A stretch of 64,000 nucleotides of DNA from Pelodictyon luteolum (GTDB lineage Bacteria > Bacteroidota > Chlorobiia > Chlorobiales > Chlorobiaceae). This document shows, piece after piece, positions 43,349 through 54,218 of this stretch. Made by a program: the position numbers and the translations under genes. Under the pieces are notes generated by a model. The model had not been told where the DNA came from. It saw only the letters and a list, made by a program, of their open reading frames with translations, and did not search any database. The stretch covers positions 1 to 64,000 of the forward strand of contig NZ_LVWG01000009.1 of the NCBI RefSeq assembly GCF_001622165.1, given 5' to 3'. Every line of letters starts with the position of its first letter. The first letter of the stretch is position 1.

Positions 43349-44407
43349 ATGAACATCGGAGTGATAGGCGTCGGCAAGCTCGGTGAGTTCCACACCAAGC
43401 TGCTGGCGGAAATAGCGCAGGAAACCCCCGGTGTCACCTGTGCCGGCGTATTCGACCTCGATCCCGCAAGGGCCCGGGAAATCGCCTCGAAATACGAGGT
43501 CTCGGTGTTCCCCACCATCGACAGTCTGGCTGAAGCCTGCGATGCGGCCGTCATCGCCACAACGACGAGTTCCCACTTCCAGATCGCCCGCGGCCTGCTT
43601 CAGAAAGGCCTGCACCTTTTCATCGAAAAACCCATCACAACTACGGTCGAAGAGGCAGACCTGCTCATCCGTCTCGAAAAAGAGATGGGCGTCACCATCC
43701 AGGTCGGCCATATCGAGCGGTTCAACCCGGCCCTGAGAGCGGTCGAAGCCCATATCGGGCGGCCGATGTACATCCAGGCAGAACGGCTCAGCGGCTTTTC
43801 ACGCCGGGTGACCGATGTCTCTGTCGTGCTTGATCTCATGATCCACGACATCGACCTTGTCCTTTCGCTCATCAACTCCGAGATCCGCCATATCTCTGCT
43901 TCCGGCGTCAGGGTGTTTTCCAACGAGCTCGACATGGCCACAGCCCGAATCGACTTCCAGAACGGTGCGACAGCAAACGTCACGGCGAGCCGGCTCAGCC
44001 GGAGCCGCAGCCGCAAGCTCCGCTTTTTCGGGACTGCGCCGAAAAGTTACGCATCGCTCGACCTCACGACAGGCAAATCCGAAGTGTTCCGGCTCGTGAA
44101 GCCCGAAGAAGCCTCATCGAAAAACCCCATCAAGACCTTTGCAGCAAAAAAGATCCTCGAACAGTTCGGCGAGATTCAGGAGTCAATGCAGGGCCTCGTG
44201 CTCGACTACATCCACCCCGACCCGCCGAAAGTCAATGCCCTGAAGGACGAGCTGCAGCACTTCATCGCCGCAGTGGCGGGTGAGGCTCCAGTGGCAGTCA
44301 GCTCCCACGACGGCCGACGGGCAATCATGGTGGCCGGACGCATCGCCGAGGAAATCGCCGCAAACGCAGAGGCCCTGAAAGCGGCTGAAGGAGCGATGGA
44401 GGACTGA
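43349..44407 (+). CDS. Gfo/Idh/MocA-family oxidoreductase
   Basis: 352 residues. NAD fold IGVIGVGKLGEFHTKLL, the EKP motif in FIEKPITTTVEEADLL and the substrate domain with VLDLMIHDIDLVLSL. Enzymes of this family oxidise or reduce sugars, sugar nucleotides or biliverdin with NAD(P). GGAGA precedes the ATG. It is five bases from the CCA-polymerase gene. The HIERFNPALRA segment is shared with a subgroup near lipid A and biliverdin-type members, but the substrate is undecided. Confidence 0.83.
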   Translation: MNIGVIGVGKLGEFHTKLLAEIAQETPGVTCAGVFDLDPARAREIASKYEVSVFPTIDSLAEACDAAVIATTTSSHFQIARGLLQKGLHLFIEKPITTTVEEADLLIRLEKEMGVTIQVGHIERFNPALRAVEAHIGRPMYIQAERLSGFSRRVTDVSVVLDLMIHDIDLVLSLINSEIRHISASGVRVFSNELDMATARIDFQNGATANVTASRLSRSRSRKLRFFGTAPKSYASLDLTTGKSEVFRLVKPEEASSKNPIKTFAAKKILEQFGEIQESMQGLVLDYIHPDPPKVNALKDELQHFIAAVAGEAPVAVSSHDGRRAIMVAGRIAEEIAANAEALKAAEGAMED

Positions 44408-44412
44408 AGCGC

Positions 44413-45840
44413 ATGGTAACTACTGTTCCCGATATCCTGTTCCGCATTGGAGAAATCGCCGACAGGAGCCAGATGGGCTGCTACCTTGTCGGCGGCTATG
44501 TCCGCGACATGCTGATGCAGCGCCCCTGCACCGACATCGACATCATGGTGTTGGGCGACCCCGTCCCCTTCGCCAAAACGATCCAGAAAGAGCTCGGCGG
44601 CAGGAATTTCGTCTTGTTCGAACGGTTCCGCACCGCACGCCTCGAGCTTCCGGACCCGGAGGGTGCGACCTTTACCCTTGAGCTTGTCGGCGCCCGCAAG
44701 GAGTCCTACAACCACGACTCCCGCAAACCCATCACCCTCAAGGGCACCCTCGAAGACGATCTCTCACGGCGCGACTTCACCATCAACGCCCTTGCCCTCG
44801 TCCTCAACCATGAAGGGCGCGGCACCATCGTGGACCAGCACTGCGGCCGGGAGGACCTTGAAAAGAAAATACTCCGCACACCGCTCGCCCCCCTGCAGAC
44901 ATACTCGGACGACCCTCTCCGCATGATGCGCACAGCGCGTTTCGCAGCACAGCTCGGCTTCACCCCGGCTCCTGAAGCAGTGGCGGCCATGGCCACCATG
45001 CACGAACGGATCCGGATCGTCTCCCCAGAACGCTCGAGCAGCGAGTTCCTGAAAATCATGCAGTCCCCCGAGCCTTCAGTCGGGCTCAAACTCCTGCATG
45101 AAACCGGAGTGCTCGCAGAAATCCTCCCTGAAACGGCAGCCATGGCGGGCATCGAACAGATCGACGGCCTTGGCCACAAAGACACCCTCTACCACACATT
45201 CCAGGTGGTCGACAACGTCGCCCGGGCGTCCCAGGACCTCTGGCTCCGGATTGCCGCGCTCCTGCACGACGTCGCAAAACCACAGACAAAGCGGTTCAGC
45301 AAACATGCGGGCTGGACCTTCCATGGCCATGATGCGGTGGGAGTGAGGGCGGCGGCAAGGATCTTCCGCGAAATGCGATGGCCGCAGGACCGGCTCGTCT
45401 ATGTGCAGAAAATGATCCGCATGCACCACCGGCCCATTCCCCTCTCGAAGGAAGAGATCACGGACTCGGCCATCCGCCGGCTCATGTTCGACGCCGGAGA
45501 AGATCTGGAAGACCTGATGACGCTCTGCCGTGCAGACGTCACGAGCAAGAACCCCCGGAAGGTTGCCCGCATCATGCAGAACTTCGGAAATGTGGAGAAG
45601 AAGATCGCGGAAGTCGGAGAAAAGGATCTTCTGGCCAAATGGCGCCCGCCCGTCGACGGACTGGAAATCATGCAGGAGCTCCAGCTCCCGGAAGGCAGGA
45701 TGGTCGGCATGATCAAAAAAGAGATGGAAAACGCCATCATCGACGGCACTCTCCCCTATGAGCGTGAAGCAGCGCTCGAGTATGTTCGGGAGGCATACAG
45801 GAGGTTATCGGGAGATGGCCCCCCTGCAGCGGGAAAATAA
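44413..45840 (+). CDS. CCA tRNA nucleotidyltransferase/poly(A) polymerase with HD domain
   Basis: 475 residues. N-terminal YLVGGYVRDMLM, DIDIMVLGD (the catalytic DxD) and RRDFTINALAL, then the RNA-binding region FAAQLGFTPAPEA and an HD phosphohydrolase at AALLHDVAKPQTK. It adds CCA to tRNA 3' ends or adds A residues to RNA. The class II enzyme with an internal HD domain is normal in many bacteria. Co-directional with the gene before it. Confidence 0.9.
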   Translation: MVTTVPDILFRIGEIADRSQMGCYLVGGYVRDMLMQRPCTDIDIMVLGDPVPFAKTIQKELGGRNFVLFERFRTARLELPDPEGATFTLELVGARKESYNHDSRKPITLKGTLEDDLSRRDFTINALALVLNHEGRGTIVDQHCGREDLEKKILRTPLAPLQTYSDDPLRMMRTARFAAQLGFTPAPEAVAAMATMHERIRIVSPERSSSEFLKIMQSPEPSVGLKLLHETGVLAEILPETAAMAGIEQIDGLGHKDTLYHTFQVVDNVARASQDLWLRIAALLHDVAKPQTKRFSKHAGWTFHGHDAVGVRAAARIFREMRWPQDRLVYVQKMIRMHHRPIPLSKEEITDSAIRRLMFDAGEDLEDLMTLCRADVTSKNPRKVARIMQNFGNVEKKIAEVGEKDLLAKWRPPVDGLEIMQELQLPEGRMVGMIKKEMENAIIDGTLPYEREAALEYVREAYRRLSGDGPPAAGK

Positions 45841-45907
45841 GCACCGACTTTTCGTTATATTGAGCCTTTTTTGAAGAACCTTTTCGAACTCCAAAACAGC
45901 ACCACCC

Positions 45908-47215
45908 TTGATACCTCGTTACTCACCCAAAGACATGACGGCGATCTGGACCGATGAAGCCAAGTTCCAGCGCTGGCTCCAGCTTGAAATCGCCGCAGTC
46001 GAAGCCCGCATGGAAGCCGGAATCGTCCCCCCCCCTGCACTCGACACCATCAGGAAGAAAGCCGCATTCAATGTGGAAGAAATCCTTGAGATCGAGAAAG
46101 AGACCAAGCATGACGTCATCGCCTTCCTCACCAATGTCGCAAGCTACGTCGGCCCCGACTCCCGCTGGATCCATGAAGGGCTGACCTCGTCCGACGTGGT
46201 CGACACGTGCCTGGCCATGCAGATGCGTGACGCCGGCGCCATTCTGGTAAAAGATATCGAACAGCTCGTCGCCGTGCTTGCCCGGCGTGCCGTCGAGTTC
46301 AAGTACACGGTCGAAATGGGCCGCACCCACGGCATACACGCCGAACCGACCACGTTCGGGCTCAAGCTCCTGCTCTGGCACGAGGAGATGAAGCGCAACC
46401 TCCTGCGGATGAAGCGCGCGGTCGAGACCATCTCGGTCGGAAAGATCTCGGGAGCCGTCGGCACCTACCAGCACCTCTCCCCCGACATTGAAGCAGCCGT
46501 ATGCCGCAAACTCGGCCTGGAGCCCTCCAGCATATCGACCCAGATCCTGCAGCGCGACCGCCATGCAGAGTTCGCAACCACCATGGCCATCGTCGCCTCA
46601 AGCATCGAGAAGTTCTCCGTCGAGCTCCGCCACCTGCAGCGCACCGAGGTCCGTGAGGCTGAGGAGTACTTCAGCAAAGGCCAGAAAGGCAGCTCGGCCA
46701 TGCCGCACAAACGCAACCCCATCACCTTCGAGCGCCTGACGGGCCTGGCCCGCGTCGTACGCTCAAACTCCCTCGCCGCCATGGAAAACGTGGCACTGTG
46801 GCACGAACGCGACATCTCGCACTCCTCGGTCGAGCGCATCATCATGCCCGACAGCACGACCGCGCTCTGTTACATGCTCCGCACCTTCTCGGAATCGCTC
46901 GAAACCCTCCTCGTCTACCCCGAACGGATGGAAGAGAACTTCAACTCCTCCTACGGCCTCACCACATCGCAGACCCTGCTTCTGGCCCTCACGGCAAAAG
47001 GCCTGACCCGCGAAGATGCCTACCGGCTCGTGCAGCGCAACGCCATGGAGAGCTGGGCCACGAAAACCCACCTGCGGGAGCTCGTACTGAAGGATGAAGA
47101 GCTTCTCCAGCACATCAGTGCAGAGGAAATCGCCGGCCTGTTCAGCTTCGACACCATTCTTGGCAAGCTGAAGAACAGCGTTGACGTCATCTTCAAACGC
47201 AACGGACTTGACTGA
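45908..47215 (+). CDS. purB: Adenylosuccinate lyase PurB
   Basis: 435 residues. It starts at TTG 45908 ([17 protein letters not shown]), which gives the family's usual N-terminus. [14 protein letters not shown], the catalytic-His segment [11 protein letters not shown] and the signature [12 protein letters not shown] are clear. It catalyses two steps of purine synthesis: SAICAR to AICAR and adenylosuccinate to AMP. Followed after 13 bases by rseC. Confidence 0.93.
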   Translation: MIPRYSPKDMTAIWTDEAKFQRWLQLEIAAVEARMEAGIVPPPALDTIRKKAAFNVEEILEIEKETKHDVIAFLTNVASYVGPDSRWIHEGLTSSDVVDTCLAMQMRDAGAILVKDIEQLVAVLARRAVEFKYTVEMGRTHGIHAEPTTFGLKLLLWHEEMKRNLLRMKRAVETISVGKISGAVGTYQHLSPDIEAAVCRKLGLEPSSISTQILQRDRHAEFATTMAIVASSIEKFSVELRHLQRTEVREAEEYFSKGQKGSSAMPHKRNPITFERLTGLARVVRSNSLAAMENVALWHERDISHSSVERIIMPDSTTALCYMLRTFSESLETLLVYPERMEENFNSSYGLTTSQTLLLALTAKGLTREDAYRLVQRNAMESWATKTHLRELVLKDEELLQHISAEEIAGLFSFDTILGKLKNSVDVIFKRNGLD

Positions 47216-47228
47216 AGGAGCTGCACGA

Positions 47229-47651
47229 ATGTACGGACGGGTACACGCCGTAAGAAAAGGCCTTGCAGAGATCATGGTCGTCTGTGAGGACGAAGCCCTG
47301 AAAGGCCCGCACTGCGGATTCTGCAGTGCCAGCGGCGGAGGTGCAGGCAAAGCGAAGAACGAGACCATTCTGGCACGGAACGACGCCGGTGCAACCGCCG
47401 GCACGATCGTTGAACTCTCCATCGGCGAGCATGCCGAGCTGAAGGCCGCACTCATCCTCTTTGTCATACCCCTCTCGACATTCATTCTCGCCCTCATCGC
47501 GGCGGCAGCCGTCCAGCTGCCGCTCCTGCAGGCGGCAGGTACGGGAGGAGCGGTCCTCCTTCTAACCCTCGTCGTCCTCAAGGCTGTTCTGAGAAACAAG
47601 ACCTACCACAGGGTGGTCCGCGTCGTACCAAAACCCCTGAAACACGGGTGA
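47229..47651 (+). CDS. rseC: RseC/MucC-family membrane protein
   Basis: 140 residues from ATG 47229 with AAGGAG nine bases before. The soluble N-terminus has the cysteine pattern CEDEALKGPHCGFCS and is followed by two membrane helices (LFVIPLSTFILALIAAAA and a second near LLLTLVVLKA). RseC-type proteins are found in Rnf clusters; in E. coli they reduce SoxR together with Rsx, so an Fe-S relay role is likely. It directly precedes rnfB. Confidence 0.85.
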   Translation: MYGRVHAVRKGLAEIMVVCEDEALKGPHCGFCSASGGGAGKAKNETILARNDAGATAGTIVELSIGEHAELKAALILFVIPLSTFILALIAAAAVQLPLLQAAGTGGAVLLLTLVVLKAVLRNKTYHRVVRVVPKPLKHG

Positions 47652-47832
47652 AGAACGGCAATTGCCCTGCAGTACTTTTATTTCAGACAGAAAAGCCGTA
47701 CCTTGAAAGTCAGAATTTTCAATGCCCGCACATTCGCTGCGGCTTCGAACGGGAACACTGCCCCGTTACAGACCGCCTGAACCGGATGATGCATCAACCG
47801 GCATACCCGTATGCCGCCTCTATTACAAGCCA

Positions 47833-48666
47833 ATGGTAAATGAAGCCTTCATACCCGCCGTCCTCAGCCTGGGAACCCTTGCCCTCGCCCTCGGCGTCAT
47901 CATATACTTTGTCTCCAGAAAGTTCCATGTCGCAGAAGACCCGATGGTGACCATCATCAACGGGGTCCTGCCCGGTGTCAACTGCGGCGCCTGCGGCTAT
48001 CCAAGCTGCAACCAGTTTGCCGAAGAGCTGGTACGAACCAGAGACACCTCGATGACCTGCCCGGTCGGAGGAAGTGATCTTGCCGCAAAGCTCGGTGACT
48101 CGCTCGGCATTGAAATGGCTGAGCCAAAGCCGGTTGTCTGCGCCGTCCTCTGCCAGGGTTCCGACAACGTCGCAAAGCCTTCTGCCGAGTACGTCGGCAT
48201 CCAGGACTGCTGGGCCGCCACCCAGGCATTCGCCGGCCCCAAACTCTGCCGCCACAGCTGCATCGGCCTCGGCTCCTGCATCGCATGGTGCGACTTCAAT
48301 GCCATGCGTATCGAAAACGGCCTCATCGTCATTGATTCCGACCTCTGCACCGGCTGCGGAGCCTGCATTCCCGCCTGCCCCACCGGAGTGCTCGTCATGC
48401 AGGACAAGAAAGCCGACAGAATCTTCATCGCCTGCAACTCGCACGACCGCGGTGCCGACACCAAACGTGCCTGCGACGCCGGCTGCATCGCCTGCCAGAA
48501 ATGTGTGAAAGAGTGCCCTGAACAGGCCATCGTCATCGAAGACTTCGTAGCCCGCATCATCCAGGAAAAATGCACCTCGTGCGGCAAGTGCATCGAGGTC
48601 TGCCCGACGAAAGTCAACTGCATCGTCCGGCTGAACGATACCGTCAAATCAAAACAAGCCTCATAG
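47833..48666 (+). CDS. rnfB: Rnf complex subunit B
   Basis: 277 residues from ATG 47833; an upstream frame start at 47722 is unsupported. One N-terminal helix ([17 protein letters not shown]), the [17 protein letters not shown] Fe-S domain and two ferredoxin pairs ([24 protein letters not shown]). RnfB is the ferredoxin-docking subunit of the Rnf ferredoxin:NAD oxidoreductase, which couples electron flow to Na+ or H+ movement. Confidence 0.93.
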   Translation: MVNEAFIPAVLSLGTLALALGVIIYFVSRKFHVAEDPMVTIINGVLPGVNCGACGYPSCNQFAEELVRTRDTSMTCPVGGSDLAAKLGDSLGIEMAEPKPVVCAVLCQGSDNVAKPSAEYVGIQDCWAATQAFAGPKLCRHSCIGLGSCIAWCDFNAMRIENGLIVIDSDLCTGCGACIPACPTGVLVMQDKKADRIFIACNSHDRGADTKRACDAGCIACQKCVKECPEQAIVIEDFVARIIQEKCTSCGKCIEVCPTKVNCIVRLNDTVKSKQAS

Positions 48667-49992
48667 ATGAAGACATTCACGGTTGGAGGCATCCACCCTC
48701 CCGAACATAAACTGACTGCATCGAAAGCGATTGAGGCCATGCCGATTCCCGCCGAGATTGCCGTTTCTATGAACCAGCACCTCGGAAAGCCCGCCAAACC
48801 GGTTGTGAAAGTGGGCGACGAGGTCAAGAAAGGCCAGCTCATCGGTGAAGCCGACGGATTTATCTCCGCCAATGTCCATGCCGGCACGAGCGGCAAGGTC
48901 AAGGCTGTCAAATCGGCCCCGCACCCCGGCGGCAACTACTCAATGACCGTCATCATCACCACCGACGGCAAAGACGAGTGGCTGGAAGGCTGCAACACCC
49001 CGGCCATTGACCCGACGAGTCTTTCGAAAGAGGAGATTCTGCGGAAAATCAAGGATGCGGGAGTTGTCGGAATGGGCGGAGCAGGGTTCCCGACCTCAGT
49101 GAAGCTCTCCCCTCCCAAGGACAAGCCGGTCGACACCATCATACTCAACGGCGCCGAGTGCGAACCGTTCCTCACCGCCGACCACCGCCTCATGCTCGAG
49201 TCTCCGGAAGGTATCGTGAAGGGCCTTCTGATCATCACCTCGCTCTTTGAGGGAAAGGCAAAACCCTTCATCGGCGTTGAATCGAACAAACCCGACGCCG
49301 TTCTTGCTCTCCAGAAAGCAGCTGCCGGAAAAGGCATAGAGATCGTCACCCTCGAGACCAAATACCCTCAGGGTGCGGAAAAACAGCTCATCAACGCCAT
49401 CACCGGCCGCACCATCGAAGAGGGCCAGCTCCCCTTCGACAAAGGCTGCCTCGTCCAGAACATCGGCACGGCGCTTGCCGTCTACGAAGCCGTATGCCTG
49501 AACCGTCCGCTGGTTGAGCGCATCGTGACCGTATCGGGCATGGAGATCAAGTCGGCAAAGAACATCAAGGCGGTCATCGGAACCCGCTTCAGCGACATCG
49601 CCGCTTTTGCAGGCAGCATGTCGGAGAAAACGAACCAGGTCATCACCGGCGGACCTATGATGGGGCGCTCGCAGTTCACCCTCGACGTGCCGGTCACCAA
49701 AACCACATCGGGCATCCTCTTCATCAACAACACCATGCTCACAGGTTCTCGTGAAAGAACCTGCATCCGATGCGGCAAATGCACGAGCGGCTGCCCACAG
49801 AGCCTGGAGCCATGGCTGCTTGCCACCGAAGCCGAGTTCCGCCGGCTGGATGATGCCGAGACTTACGGGCTCATGAACTGCACGGAATGCGGCAGCTGCA
49901 GCTACCAGTGCCCGTCAGGACGCGAACTCGTCCACTGGATCAAGTACGCCAAGGCCCTCAGAAACAACCGCCGTCAACGCAAAACCGCTTAA
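48667..49992 (+). CDS. rnfC: Rnf complex subunit C
   Basis: 441 residues; the ATG directly follows the rnfB stop. [31 protein letters not shown] and two ferredoxin motifs ([24 protein letters not shown]). RnfC carries FMN and NAD sites and is the peripheral NAD-reducing subunit. Confidence 0.95.
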   Translation: MKTFTVGGIHPPEHKLTASKAIEAMPIPAEIAVSMNQHLGKPAKPVVKVGDEVKKGQLIGEADGFISANVHAGTSGKVKAVKSAPHPGGNYSMTVIITTDGKDEWLEGCNTPAIDPTSLSKEEILRKIKDAGVVGMGGAGFPTSVKLSPPKDKPVDTIILNGAECEPFLTADHRLMLESPEGIVKGLLIITSLFEGKAKPFIGVESNKPDAVLALQKAAAGKGIEIVTLETKYPQGAEKQLINAITGRTIEEGQLPFDKGCLVQNIGTALAVYEAVCLNRPLVERIVTVSGMEIKSAKNIKAVIGTRFSDIAAFAGSMSEKTNQVITGGPMMGRSQFTLDVPVTKTTSGILFINNTMLTGSRERTCIRCGKCTSGCPQSLEPWLLATEAEFRRLDDAETYGLMNCTECGSCSYQCPSGRELVHWIKYAKALRNNRRQRKTA

Positions 49993-50011
49993 CAGCAACA
50001 GCATTAGCCAC

Positions 50012-50986
50012 ATGGAACCACTGAAGTTGAAAGTATCCTACGCGCCCTTCGTCCGCTCGAAGGACTCGATAGAATCGGTGATGTACAACGTTGCCCTCGC
50101 GCTGCTGCCGGCAACCGCACTTTCGGTCTACTATTTCGGCATCCCCGCCCTGCTCGTGACCCTTACGGCCATCGCCGCATCCATCGCCTTTGAATGGATG
50201 ACCGACCGCATCCGAAGGAAGCCCGATTCCTGCTTCGACGGCAGCGCCGTTGTCACCGGCCTGCTCCTTGCACTCAACGTCCCCTCCGGCCTTCCGCTCT
50301 GGATGGTCGTCCTCGGAGCCTTTGTGGCCATCGTCGTCACCAAGCACCTGTTCGGAGGGCTCGGCTTCAACATCTTCAACCCGGCGCTTGTGGCAAGGGT
50401 GTTTCTCCTCATCTCCTTTCCGGTCGCCATGACCAGCTGGCCTGTCCCCTTCGCGGTGGACATGCAGACGGCAGCCTCCCCGCTCGGCATCCTGAAAACC
50501 GACGGACTCTCCGCCCTCCAGGGGTTCAGCTACATGGACGCGCTGCTCGGCAAAACCGGCGGAAGCCTCGGTGAAACCTCCGCGCTTGCGCTCCTCATCG
50601 GTGCGGCATGGCTCTTCTACAAGCGCTACATCACCCTCACCATCCCGCTGACCTTCATCGCCGTCACCGCAGTCTTCACCGGCATATTCTATCTCATCGA
50701 TCCTTCGACCTACGCCACCCCGCTCTTCCACATCCTGACCGGCGGCCTCATCCTCGGTGCTTTCTTCATGGCTACCGATATGGTGACAAGTCCGATGTCG
50801 ATGCGCGGCCAGCTGGTCTTCGCCGGCGGCTGCGGCATACTCACCGCAGTAATCAGGCTCTGGGGCGGATACCCTGAAGGGGTCTCGTTCGCAATCCTCA
50901 TCATGAACTCCCTGGTACCGCTGCTCGACCGGTGGGACCTCAACGACATCAAGGCCAAGAAACAACAGTCCCTCGAAACAGCATGA
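50012..50986 (+). CDS. rnfD: Rnf complex subunit D
   Basis: 324 residues, about nine helices. [19 protein letters not shown] and [19 protein letters not shown] are RnfD/NqrB hallmarks. The covalent-FMN motif, usually ending in a Thr (as in SGATP), reads TAASPL here, so Ser would be the attachment residue. The ATG of rnfG overlaps the stop. Confidence 0.93.
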   Translation: MEPLKLKVSYAPFVRSKDSIESVMYNVALALLPATALSVYYFGIPALLVTLTAIAASIAFEWMTDRIRRKPDSCFDGSAVVTGLLLALNVPSGLPLWMVVLGAFVAIVVTKHLFGGLGFNIFNPALVARVFLLISFPVAMTSWPVPFAVDMQTAASPLGILKTDGLSALQGFSYMDALLGKTGGSLGETSALALLIGAAWLFYKRYITLTIPLTFIAVTAVFTGIFYLIDPSTYATPLFHILTGGLILGAFFMATDMVTSPMSMRGQLVFAGGCGILTAVIRLWGGYPEGVSFAILIMNSLVPLLDRWDLNDIKAKKQQSLETA

Positions 50987-51528
50987 GACCAGTCATCATA
51001 CTTACCATCATCGGCCTTATCAGTGCCGCCCTTCTGGCAACGGTCGCCGACTTCACCAAAGAGCCAATCGCGATTGCCAAAGCTCAGATGGAGCGTCGAG
51101 CGATCGAGAAGATCTTCCCATTCCAGCTTGACAGCCTCCGAACCCTCGAAGCTGCCGGCACTTCATTCTTCGAAGCCTACGACACCGAAGGCACCTTGAA
51201 GGGCATCGCCGTGAAATCATTCACGGAAAAAGGCTACGGCGGCAGGATTGAAATCCTGCTCGGCGTCGCCCCCGACCACAGCATCATCGACTACAAGGTC
51301 ATCACGACCATGGAAACCCCCGGCCTCGGAGACAAGATCGACAAGGAGAGGTTCCGCCGGCAGTTCCACGGAGTCAGCCTGGACGGGCCGGTATGGAAAG
51401 TCCACAAGGATGGCGGGTTCGTCGACGAACTGACTGCGGCCACAATCTCCTCGCGAGCCATCACCGATGCCGTCCACACCGGACTGGAACTGATCAACCA
51501 GCAATACCCTAACACCGCTGCAAAATGA
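50983..51528 (+). CDS. rnfG: Rnf complex subunit G
   Basis: 181 residues from ATG 50983 overlapping the rnfD stop. One helix ([17 protein letters not shown]), a periplasmic domain, and the flavinylation segment [13 protein letters not shown] with Thr as the FMN anchor. It also overlaps rnfE. Confidence 0.93.
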   Translation: MRPVIILTIIGLISAALLATVADFTKEPIAIAKAQMERRAIEKIFPFQLDSLRTLEAAGTSFFEAYDTEGTLKGIAVKSFTEKGYGGRIEILLGVAPDHSIIDYKVITTMETPGLGDKIDKERFRRQFHGVSLDGPVWKVHKDGGFVDELTAATISSRAITDAVHTGLELINQQYPNTAAK

Positions 51529-52127
51529 ACGAAGCACTCAATACACTGACCAGGGGGTTCGTCAAGGAAAACCCCGTGACCAAGATGCTCCTCGGGCTCT
51601 GCCCGGTGCTCGCGGTCACCACTTCTGCGGTAAACGGACTCGGCATGGGACTTGCGACCACCTTCGTACTGCTCGGCTCGAATGTCGTGATATCGCTCAC
51701 ATCGAAAATGATCCCCGACACGGTACGCATCCCGTCGTTCGTGCTCATCATCGCCACCTTCGTGACGATCGTCGATATGCTCATCAAGGCGTTCTCGCCT
51801 GAGCTGAACCAGGCGCTCGGCATCTTCATTCCGCTGATCGTCGTCAACTGCATCATCCTCGGTCGTGCTGAAGCCTTCGCCAGCCGCTCCGGAGTATGGT
51901 ACTCGGTGCTTGACGCCATCGGTATGGGTATCGGCTTTACCCTGGCGCTCCTTGTTCTCGCCTCCATCCGCGAGGTTCTCGGCAGCGGAACAATATTCAA
52001 TATGCCTCTCATCGGCGAGAACGGCACCCCGCTGCTCGTCTTCGCCCTCCCTCCCGGCGCATTTGCAGGCCTCGGAGCAATGATTGCACTCATGAACGCA
52101 CTTGAAAAGAAAAGAGGAGTCAACTGA
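51525..52127 (+). CDS. rnfE: Rnf complex subunit E
   Basis: 200 residues, six helices. [24 protein letters not shown] and [25 protein letters not shown] are conserved RnfE/NqrD segments. Its stop overlaps the start of rnfA by one base. Confidence 0.94.
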   Translation: MNEALNTLTRGFVKENPVTKMLLGLCPVLAVTTSAVNGLGMGLATTFVLLGSNVVISLTSKMIPDTVRIPSFVLIIATFVTIVDMLIKAFSPELNQALGIFIPLIVVNCIILGRAEAFASRSGVWYSVLDAIGMGIGFTLALLVLASIREVLGSGTIFNMPLIGENGTPLLVFALPPGAFAGLGAMIALMNALEKKRGVN

Positions 52128-52705
52128 TGGCTGAATATCTGCTCGTAATCGTCAGCGCTGTTTTTGTCAACAACGTTGTCTTCGCCCGCTTCCTCGGCAT
52201 CTGCCCCTACCTCGGGGTCTCAAAGAAACTCGACACGGCCCTCGGAATGGGACTTGCCGTCACCTTCGTCATGACGCTCTCCACCGCCATCACCTATGTG
52301 CTCTACCACGGCGTGCTCGTGGCATTCCACATCGAGTTCATGCAGACGGTCATGTACATCCTCGTCATCGCCTCGCTGGTACAGCTGGTCGAAATCGTCC
52401 TCAAGAAGGTCTCCAAGCCCCTGTACAGCGCGCTCGGCATCTACCTGCCGCTCATCACCACGAACTGCGCCATCCTTGGTGTGGCCCTGCTTGCCATCCA
52501 GGAGAAGTATTCGCTTGTGATGTCCGTACTCTTCGCCTTCTTCTCCGCCATCGGCTTCATCCTGGCCATCGTCATCTTTGCCGGTGTGCGCGAAAAGCTT
52601 GAAGACGCAGATATTCCGGCCCCGTTCAGGAACGTCCCGATCGGCCTGGTCTCCGCAGCAATCCTCTCGCTTGCATTCATGGGATTTTCCGGACTTGTGA
52701 AGTAA
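52127..52705 (+). CDS. rnfA: Rnf complex subunit A
   Basis: 192 residues, six helices in inverted relation to Rnf[22 protein letters not shown] and [13 protein letters not shown] hold the cysteines that ligate an intramembrane [2Fe-2S] cluster between RnfA and RnfE. Last core rnf gene; order here is B-C-D-G-E-A. Confidence 0.94.
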   Translation: MAEYLLVIVSAVFVNNVVFARFLGICPYLGVSKKLDTALGMGLAVTFVMTLSTAITYVLYHGVLVAFHIEFMQTVMYILVIASLVQLVEIVLKKVSKPLYSALGIYLPLITTNCAILGVALLAIQEKYSLVMSVLFAFFSAIGFILAIVIFAGVREKLEDADIPAPFRNVPIGLVSAAILSLAFMGFSGLVK

Positions 52706-52722
52706 GATACCCCCGCGAGAAC

Positions 52723-52756
52723 GCAGCCTCCCCCGCCTGCCCGGGCGGGGGCTGCA
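52723..52756 (+). terminator. GC-rich hairpin between rnfA and apbE
   Basis: GCAGCCTCCCCCGCC pairs with GGCGGGGGCTGC (one bulge). No T-run follows. It could attenuate transcription between the structural rnf genes and apbE. Confidence 0.4.
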
Positions 52757-52770
52757 AGCCAGAAACCGCC

Positions 52771-53784
52771 ATGCGAACTCCCTTCCGCCTCTCTCTTCTC
52801 ATCTTCTTTCTCACCATCCTCTTCTCCTGCTCCGCCCGGCTGGACGAAGCACCGGTGTACGAACAGGAAAAGGTCCTGATGGGGACCGTCTTCAAAATCA
52901 AGGCTGCAAGCAGGGATATCCCTGAAGAAAAAGTTGAAGCGGCTTTCACCAACGCATTCCAGAGAATTGCCTCTCTGGAGTCCCAATTGAGCGAGTGGAT
53001 CGCCGAAAGCCCCGTCTCTCTGGCGGCACGTCAGGCAGGCCTCGCCCCCGTTCCCGTTACCCTGGACCTCGCGAACGTCACAGAGCTCGGCCTGGCCATA
53101 TCAGACAGCACCGGGGGCGTATTCGACCCGACCTTTCTGCCGCTCGGGAGGTTGTGGGACATCAAGCACCGGAAGTCTCCGCCTCCCCCCGACAGCATTG
53201 CGGCTGCCCTGAAACTTGTCGACTACCGGGCTGTCCGGCTTGAGCGGAAGAAGATGACGCTGTATCTCGAAAAGAAAGGGATGAAAATCGGGTTCGGGGG
53301 GATCGCCAAAGGGTACGCTGCACGCGAAGCCGGCAGGATACTGGAGCGGGCGGGCATAGACGACTACATCATCAACGCCGGAGGAGATCTGTTTGTGCAC
53401 GGCAGAAAGAACGGCGGGGAATGGAGCTCTGGCATACAGGATCCCGACAGAAAGGACGCCCCTCCGCTCATCCGCTTCAACATAAGGCGTGAGTGCGGCA
53501 TCGCAACAAGTGGAGGGTATGAGAACTTTTTTATATGGAACGGCCGCCGCTACCACCACATCATCGATCTTTCGACCGGCCAGCCGGCTTCGGGTATGAA
53601 AAGTGCGACGGTCTTCGCCCATGACCCCGCAAAGGCAGACGCCTATGCGACCGCCTTCTTCATCCTCGGGCCCGAGCTATCACGCGCCCGTACCATGCGT
53701 GACACAACCCTCGCTTACATCCTCATCGACAGCACAGGCCGCATCCACCGCAGCCCGAACCTTTCAGCCTTCATTGAAGAATGA
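52771..53784 (+). CDS. apbE: FAD:protein FMN transferase ApbE (lipoprotein)
   Basis: 337 residues. Signal with lipobox ILFSC; then VLMGTVFKIKA, DSTGGVFDPTFLPLGRLW, KIGFGGIAKGYAARE and INAGGDLFVHG. ApbE attaches FMN to Thr (or Ser) of Rnf subunits D and G. Its place after rnfA fits that exactly. Confidence 0.93.
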   Translation: MRTPFRLSLLIFFLTILFSCSARLDEAPVYEQEKVLMGTVFKIKAASRDIPEEKVEAAFTNAFQRIASLESQLSEWIAESPVSLAARQAGLAPVPVTLDLANVTELGLAISDSTGGVFDPTFLPLGRLWDIKHRKSPPPPDSIAAALKLVDYRAVRLERKKMTLYLEKKGMKIGFGGIAKGYAAREAGRILERAGIDDYIINAGGDLFVHGRKNGGEWSSGIQDPDRKDAPPLIRFNIRRECGIATSGGYENFFIWNGRRYHHIIDLSTGQPASGMKSATVFAHDPAKADAYATAFFILGPELSRARTMRDTTLAYILIDSTGRIHRSPNLSAFIEE

Positions 53785-54148
53785 GGCTCTACCAGGGGGC
53801 TCTGGCTTCCGGGAAGCTCAAGATAAAAGCCATCCGAAAGGCAACCGATGAATAGAGACAAACTGCTGACAATGGCCCCGAGGGACTGAGGCACCAAGGG
53901 AAAGAAGGGCGGAAGAATCGATATAAAAATGCCCCTAGGGGAAACCGGGGTTGTGTATTGGAACATGTTGAACATCACCCGCTTCCGGCATTGAATAATC
54001 AGGGCTCACGTGAATAAAGAGCATGCGAACGAGTAAACCGCCTGAACAGACCCCAGGCGCACCACCGGGAGTCCTTATTGACTTCGGGCACGACAGATGG
54101 CGGACTCTAGTGGAATAACGTGGAGAGAGGTGTGGACCCGGCAATACG
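53785..54148. other. Intergenic stretch without recognised gene
   Basis: About 360 bases between apbE and the pgi terminator. Short open frames exist on both strands but have no recognisable content. A GAGTCC/GGACTC stem 30 bases apart near 54069-54108 and other short inverted repeats could belong to a structured RNA, but I cannot name one. Confidence 0.5.
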
Positions 54149-54185
54149 AACCCCCGGGGAGAAATCAGTATTTTCCCGGGGGTTC
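54149..54185. terminator. Hairpin downstream of pgi
   Basis: GAACCCCCGGGGA and TCCCGGGGGTTC form a strong 12-base stem with a ~12-base loop, 33 bases beyond the pgi stop on the minus strand. Weak T content follows on either side. Confidence 0.55.
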
Positions 54186-54218
54186 AATGCATGCCGAACG
54201 TGGCGAAATCAGAAATGA

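Noticed and set aside
49958-50965. 335-residue minus-strand frame across rnfD
   Set aside because: Composition is repetitive Glu/Gly/Asp/His typical of antisense frames; rnfD is certain.
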